40,211 bases of DNA from Chitinophaga pinensis (lineage in GTDB: Bacteria; Bacteroidota; Bacteroidia; Chitinophagales; Chitinophagaceae). Under the pieces are notes generated by a model. It was not told the DNA's origin and ran no database searches. It was given only the letters and a program-made list of their open reading frames with translations. Shown here one piece after another: positions 36,244-40,211 of the stretch. Both the position numbers and the translations under genes were made by a program. Location of the stretch: the NCBI GenBank assembly GCA_945902975.1, contig CAMDNL010000003.1, forward strand, positions 1 through 40,211, read 5' to 3'. The first letter of the stretch is position 1, and the number at the start of each line of letters is the position of its first letter.

Positions 36244-38184
36244 TTATGCTTCAGGTGCTTTTCTTTCCACTATTTCTTGATGGATCTGAGAAATAAAGGC
36301 GGTTTTATCCATCATACCTAAATCTCCTTTGCCTTGTCTTCTGATAGACAATTGACCCTCAGTCATCTCTTTTTCTCCAATCACAAGCATATAAGGCACT
36401 TTCATCAATTCAGTATCGCGGATTTTTTTACCAATTTTTTCATTTCTATCATCAATCTCGGCACGAACACCTGCTTTACGCAATTCAGCCAATACCTCCT
36501 GTGCGTAAGGCATAAACTTATCGCTAATTGGTAAGATCTTAGCTTGTAAAGGTGCCAACCAAACAGGGAATTTGCCAGCATAATGCTCTAATAAGAATCC
36601 AATAAAGCGTTCATGTGTGCCTAGAGGCGCACGGTGAATAATCAATGGCGTTTCAGGTTCATTGTCTTTATTAGTAAAACTTAAATTAAATCGTTTTCCT
36701 TGTGCAAAATCCACTTGATTGGTCGCCAATGTAAACTCTCTTCCTATGATACTCCAAATTTGAACATCAATTTTTGGTCCGTAGAAAGCACCTTCGTCCT
36801 GAACTTCCACAAATGGAGTGCCTGTTTCAATCAATACTTCACGCACCATTTGCTCTGTTTCTAACCACAACTCAGGTTCGTTGATATATTTCTGACCCAA
36901 TTTTGCTGGATCATGTAAACTTAGACGCATCACATATTTGTCAATTCCAAAAATATTAAAGTACTTCAAGTACATGTCATTCACAGCCCTAAATTCTTGT
37001 GCAAATTGTTCTTTGGTACAATAGATATGTGCATCATTCATGTGCAAACAACGCACACGCATCAATCCAAATAATTCACCCGATTGCTCATAACGGTAAC
37101 AGGTACCATACTCTGCAAGTCTTATTGGCATGTCTTTGTAGCTCTTCGGCTCTGCATCAAAAATTTTATGATGATGCGGACAATTCATTGCTTTCAAATA
37201 ATATTTTGTGCCATCCAATTCCATTGGAGGGAACATACTATCTTGGTAATAAGGTAAGTGACCACTCGTAATATACATGCTCTCTTTAGCGATATGTGGC
37301 GTCACCACACGCTTATATCCTGCAGCTTCCTCGGTCTCTTTTGCAAGGCGTTCCAATTCTTCAATGATGATTGTACCATTGGGCATCCACAAAGGAAGTC
37401 CAGGTCCAACATCATCATCCATGGTATAAATGCCTAGTTCTTTTCCTAATTTTCGGTGATCTCTTTTCTTTGCTTCTTCTAATAATAACAAGTACTCATC
37501 TAATTCTTTTTGATTTGGGAAAGTCACACCATATACACGCGTCAACATTTTATTTTTTTCATCCCCTTTCCAAAAAGCACCTGCAATATTGGTGATTTTG
37601 ATGGCCTTAATCGCACTTGTGTTTGGAATATGTGGCCCACGGCATAAATCTGTAAAGCCGCCTTGTGTATAAAAAGTAATGGTACCATCTTGCAATCCAG
37701 ACAATAAATCTAGTTTGTATTCATCCCCCTTTTCGGTAAAATAAGCCACTGCTTCGGGCTTAGACATTTCCTTACGGATATAATCATTGGCTTTCTTTGC
37801 CAATTCATTCATTTTCTGCTCCAATAAAACAACATCTTCTTCCTTAATGGTCTTCCCTCCTAAATCTATATCATAATAAAACCCTTTTTCTAATGCAGGT
37901 CCGACCCAAAATTTAGCCCCTGGAAATTGCATTTCTACCGCTTCTGCAAGCAAATGGGCAGAAGAGTGCCAGAAAGTATTTTTACCATCAGCGTCATCCC
38001 ATGTCAATAATTTTAACGCTGCATCTTGATGAATTGGACGCGTTGCATCCCAAACTTCGCCATTGATAGAAGCAGCTAATACTTTTTTTGCCAAGCCCTC
38101 ACTAATTGATTTAGCGATACCTAATGCAGTGATGCCTTTTTCAAAGGATCTTACTGCCCCGTCTGGAAATTGAATTTGAACCAT
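36244..38184 (-). CDS. thrS: Threonyl-tRNA synthetase
   Basis: TGS domain at N-terminus, HSSAHLLAEAVEMQFPGAKFWVGPAL, MNCPHHHKIF, RYEQSGELFGLMRVRCLHMNDAHIYC. Start set at 38184 (MVQIQFPDGAV). Confidence 0.97.
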   Translation of the reverse strand: MVQIQFPDGAVRSFEKGITALGIAKSISEGLAKKVLAASINGEVWDATRPIHQDAALKLLTWDDADGKNTFWHSSAHLLAEAVEMQFPGAKFWVGPALEKGFYYDIDLGGKTIKEEDVVLLEQKMNELAKKANDYIRKEMSKPEAVAYFTEKGDEYKLDLLSGLQDGTITFYTQGGFTDLCRGPHIPNTSAIKAIKITNIAGAFWKGDEKNKMLTRVYGVTFPNQKELDEYLLLLEEAKKRDHRKLGKELGIYTMDDDVGPGLPLWMPNGTIIIEELERLAKETEEAAGYKRVVTPHIAKESMYITSGHLPYYQDSMFPPMELDGTKYYLKAMNCPHHHKIFDAEPKSYKDMPIRLAEYGTCYRYEQSGELFGLMRVRCLHMNDAHIYCTKEQFAQEFRAVNDMYLKYFNIFGIDKYVMRLSLHDPAKLGQKYINEPELWLETEQMVREVLIETGTPFVEVQDEGAFYGPKIDVQIWSIIGREFTLATNQVDFAQGKRFNLSFTNKDNEPETPLIIHRAPLGTHERFIGFLLEHYAGKFPVWLAPLQAKILPISDKFMPYAQEVLAELRKAGVRAEIDDRNEKIGKKIRDTELMKVPYMLVIGEKEMTEGQLSIRRQGKGDLGMMDKTAFISQIHQEIVERKAPEA

Positions 38185-38209
38185 GTTTGTACGAATAAAT
38201 ATATAGCTA

Positions 38210-38217
38210 CAAAGATA
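38210..38217 (-). promoter_or_regulatory. Putative -7 box (TATCTTTG on minus strand) for thrS
   Basis: Plus strand CAAAGATA about 25 nt before the thrS ATG. Confidence 0.45.
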
Positions 38218-38280
38218 ACAAAAAAAAGGATGCTTGTTTATACTTAGATTAATACTTAAATTTAAAGTTCTAATCATTTT

Positions 38281-39345
38281 ATGACAAGGTCAACCCTACT
38301 CCTCTTTTCATGCATATTTTTTACCCAATTAAGTGCCCAAAACTTAACAGGCAGGTGGCAGGGTAGTTTTATTGCCAATGGAGATGCGTTGATCAACAAT
38401 TATACCTACGAGTTGGTGATTAAAGAGAATGCAAGTCATCAAATTACGGCACAAACCATTACCAAGAAAGGCGATCAGTTTTATGCAAGTGCTTTTGCAA
38501 AAGGAAGCCATAGTCTTCGTACACATTTAGTACAAATTGATGAAACTAGTTTTGATCAAATAAAAATAGCCAATGAACTTGAGGCTTGTTTGATGTCCAA
38601 TTTTTTAACCTATAAAAATATGGATGGACATGAAATTTTAGAAGGCAGTTATATGTCTACGTCCGTGAATGGAAAAAGAAATTGCGGTAGCGGGAAAGTT
38701 TTTTTAGAAAAAGTGCCAAGCTTATTAAGTATTAAAAATACCAAGGTAGAAAATAAAAAAACAGATACTCAAAAAACAAAAACAGTAACCGCCCAAAATA
38801 CGCAGGCAAAATCCAAGCCCTCAACAACTTTATTGGATAAACCAAGTTCGACTACTAAAATAATTGCATCAAACCCAACCACAGAAACAGCTACAGACGA
38901 AGTAATTGTTGAAAATGAAGTTATCTCTACCAATACAATTGCTCAGAATTCAATCCGCAATGAACCCATTAATCTGCCTTGGGTGTTGGTGGGAAGAGAA
39001 AATAAATTGGTTAAAAAAATCATTACTAATAGCAAAAGTATTAGCCTCGATTTATTTGACAATGGAACCATTGACAATGATACAATCATCGTTTTTGACA
39101 ATAAAAAATTATTGGTAAATAAGAAAAGATTAAGCTACAAAGCAATCCACCTCGATTTTAATTTTAGTGAAAATATGCGGGAGCATGAAGTGATTATTGT
39201 GGCACATAATATGGGCACAGTGCCTCCTAATACTGCGTTACTTTTATTTAAAGACGGTAAGGTTAGACAGGAATATTTTATTACTTCTACCAATAAAATA
39301 AATGCTAAAATTTTGATTGTCTATGAGCCTCCAATCCAAGACTAG
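38281..39345 (+). CDS. Secreted two-domain protein of unknown function
   Basis: Signal peptide MTRSTLLLFSCIFFTQLSAQ; N-terminal GRWQGSF domain, Thr/Lys-rich linker (about aa 145-200), C-terminal domain SLDLFDNGTIDNDTIIVFDNKKLL ... HNMGTVPPNTALLLFKDGK. Confidence 0.85.
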   Translation: MTRSTLLLFSCIFFTQLSAQNLTGRWQGSFIANGDALINNYTYELVIKENASHQITAQTITKKGDQFYASAFAKGSHSLRTHLVQIDETSFDQIKIANELEACLMSNFLTYKNMDGHEILEGSYMSTSVNGKRNCGSGKVFLEKVPSLLSIKNTKVENKKTDTQKTKTVTAQNTQAKSKPSTTLLDKPSSTTKIIASNPTTETATDEVIVENEVISTNTIAQNSIRNEPINLPWVLVGRENKLVKKIITNSKSISLDLFDNGTIDNDTIIVFDNKKLLVNKKRLSYKAIHLDFNFSENMREHEVIIVAHNMGTVPPNTALLLFKDGKVRQEYFITSTNKINAKILIVYEPPIQD

Positions 39346-39390
39346 TCCTATCTAATACATGATCCTAGTTTCTAATCCTAGTGGATGGCC

Positions 39391-39957
39391 TTAATTCAGT
39401 TCCTGTAAGATTTGTATTGGCTGGTATTGCAGATCCATTTGATTTTGATATGGGTTGGTCCCCTTATTTTTTAAACCCATCCAACAATTATCTTCATTGT
39501 CCCTGAAAATATAGATTGTCTGCTTTTGATAGCCAATAGCAGCTAAGAACTCGATCCACTGCAAGCTTAACATTTGCGCACCCATGACGCGCTCATCTGG
39601 ATTGGATTCCATTAAAATAGCGGTCATTTCGTATTGAATATTAATTAAACCTTGTACCGCTTTAAGCTGGGTTGCAGTGTCAAGGGATAAACTTTCTTGG
39701 GTCAAGCTATCTGCTATGAAAATCATATTTGTACCATAGGATTGCAAATTGACACTGTCCTTCTCTTGCAAATTCGCCATTACAGCAAAATACAGATTCA
39801 ATAAAGGTTGAATTTGTTGATCCAAATTTGGATCATGTCTTAGACCCGCAAATTTGGTGGTAAGTTTATCTGTTGGTTCATTTACCTTATTCCCACAAGC
39901 CATTAAGCAAGTCATTAAAAGCAGTATGAGCAATCTAGACATATACATTTTTTTCAA
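39391..39957 (-). CDS. Hypothetical lipoprotein
   Basis: 188 aa; signal peptide with lipobox LMACGNK; helical-looking remainder with no recognised domain. Confidence 0.7.
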   Translation of the reverse strand: MKKMYMSRLLILLLMTCLMACGNKVNEPTDKLTTKFAGLRHDPNLDQQIQPLLNLYFAVMANLQEKDSVNLQSYGTNMIFIADSLTQESLSLDTATQLKAVQGLINIQYEMTAILMESNPDERVMGAQMLSLQWIEFLAAIGYQKQTIYIFRDNEDNCWMGLKNKGTNPYQNQMDLQYQPIQILQELN

Positions 39958-39987
39958 AAATATGCATAAATAGCCACCACAACTCTG

Positions 39988-39995
39988 TAACTTTG
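39988..39995 (+). promoter_or_regulatory. Putative -7 box TAACTTTG upstream of ABC-F gene
   Basis: TAnnTTTG match 19 nt before the ATG at 40015; identical octamer to that before mqnE. Confidence 0.4.
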
Positions 39996-40014
39996 CGCAC
40001 TGAATTGAAATAAT

Positions 40015-40211
40015 ATGTTAATAGGCTTACAAAATGTCACTTTTGAGTTTGGCGCTAGGGCAATCGTAACGGATGCTTCATGGCATATTCAACCAGGTGA
40101 AAGAATAGGATTAATTGGATACAATGGAACAGGAAAATCAACCCTATTAAAGCTTTTGGTTGGACAATACACCCCTTCAAAAGGTACCGTTGAAAAAGGC
40201 CGTGACACAAC
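40015..40211 (+). CDS. ABC-F family ATP-binding protein, N-terminal fragment truncated by window edge
   Basis: MLIGLQNVTFEFGARAIVTDASWHIQPGERIGLIGYNGTGKSTLLKLLVGQYTPSKGTVEKGRDT; Walker A GYNGTGKST, no TM region seen. Confidence 0.85.
   Translation, partial: MLIGLQNVTFEFGARAIVTDASWHIQPGERIGLIGYNGTGKSTLLKLLVGQYTPSKGTVEKGRDT

Noticed and set aside
36999-37595. Plus-strand His-rich ORFs inside thrS
   Set aside because: Antisense to ThrRS motifs; His richness reflects the complementary strand of conserved codons.
1-40211. CRISPR array, transposon, prophage, integron, tRNA or rRNA
   Set aside because: No regularly spaced direct repeats, no transposase/integrase/phage ORFs, no tRNA- or rRNA-like sequence noticed in the short intergenic gaps; a tRNAscan/CRISPR finder run would settle it.

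Overview
The 40.2 kb window is AT-rich and coding-dense, and looks like a chromosomal housekeeping region of a Bacteroidota member, probably Chitinophagaceae-like (inferred from protein style, the SecDF fusion, the long NusB and TAnnTTTG promoter motifs). I see no mobile element, CRISPR array, rRNA, tRNA, or obvious defence or biosynthetic island. Recognisable content in order: partial M1 aminopeptidase, NlpC/P60 lipoprotein, dnaE, trxA, NupC-type nucleoside transporter, mqnE, L-serine dehydratase, aminotransferase, rRNA-methyltransferase-like protein, coaE, yajC, nusB, groES-groEL, YhhN-like protein, FKBP lipoprotein, secDF, IscA/ErpA-like protein, stand-alone methylmalonyl-CoA mutase catalytic subunit, M20 amidohydrolase, YggS, acyl-CoA dehydrogenase, N-acetylmuramoyl-L-alanine amidase, aguA-aguB, bshB1, rpmE (type B), yajQ, lgt, bacilliredoxin, speA-type arginine decarboxylase, rplT-rpmI-infC-thrS, a two-domain secreted protein of unknown function, a small lipoprotein, and the start of an ABC-F ATPase. 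The best leads for something undescribed are modest: a GC-rich structured leader plus terminator between infC and rpmI, a hairpin leader in front of rpmE, interleaved bacillithiol and putrescine genes, and the secreted protein at 38281-39345. I found no convincing new multi-gene system.
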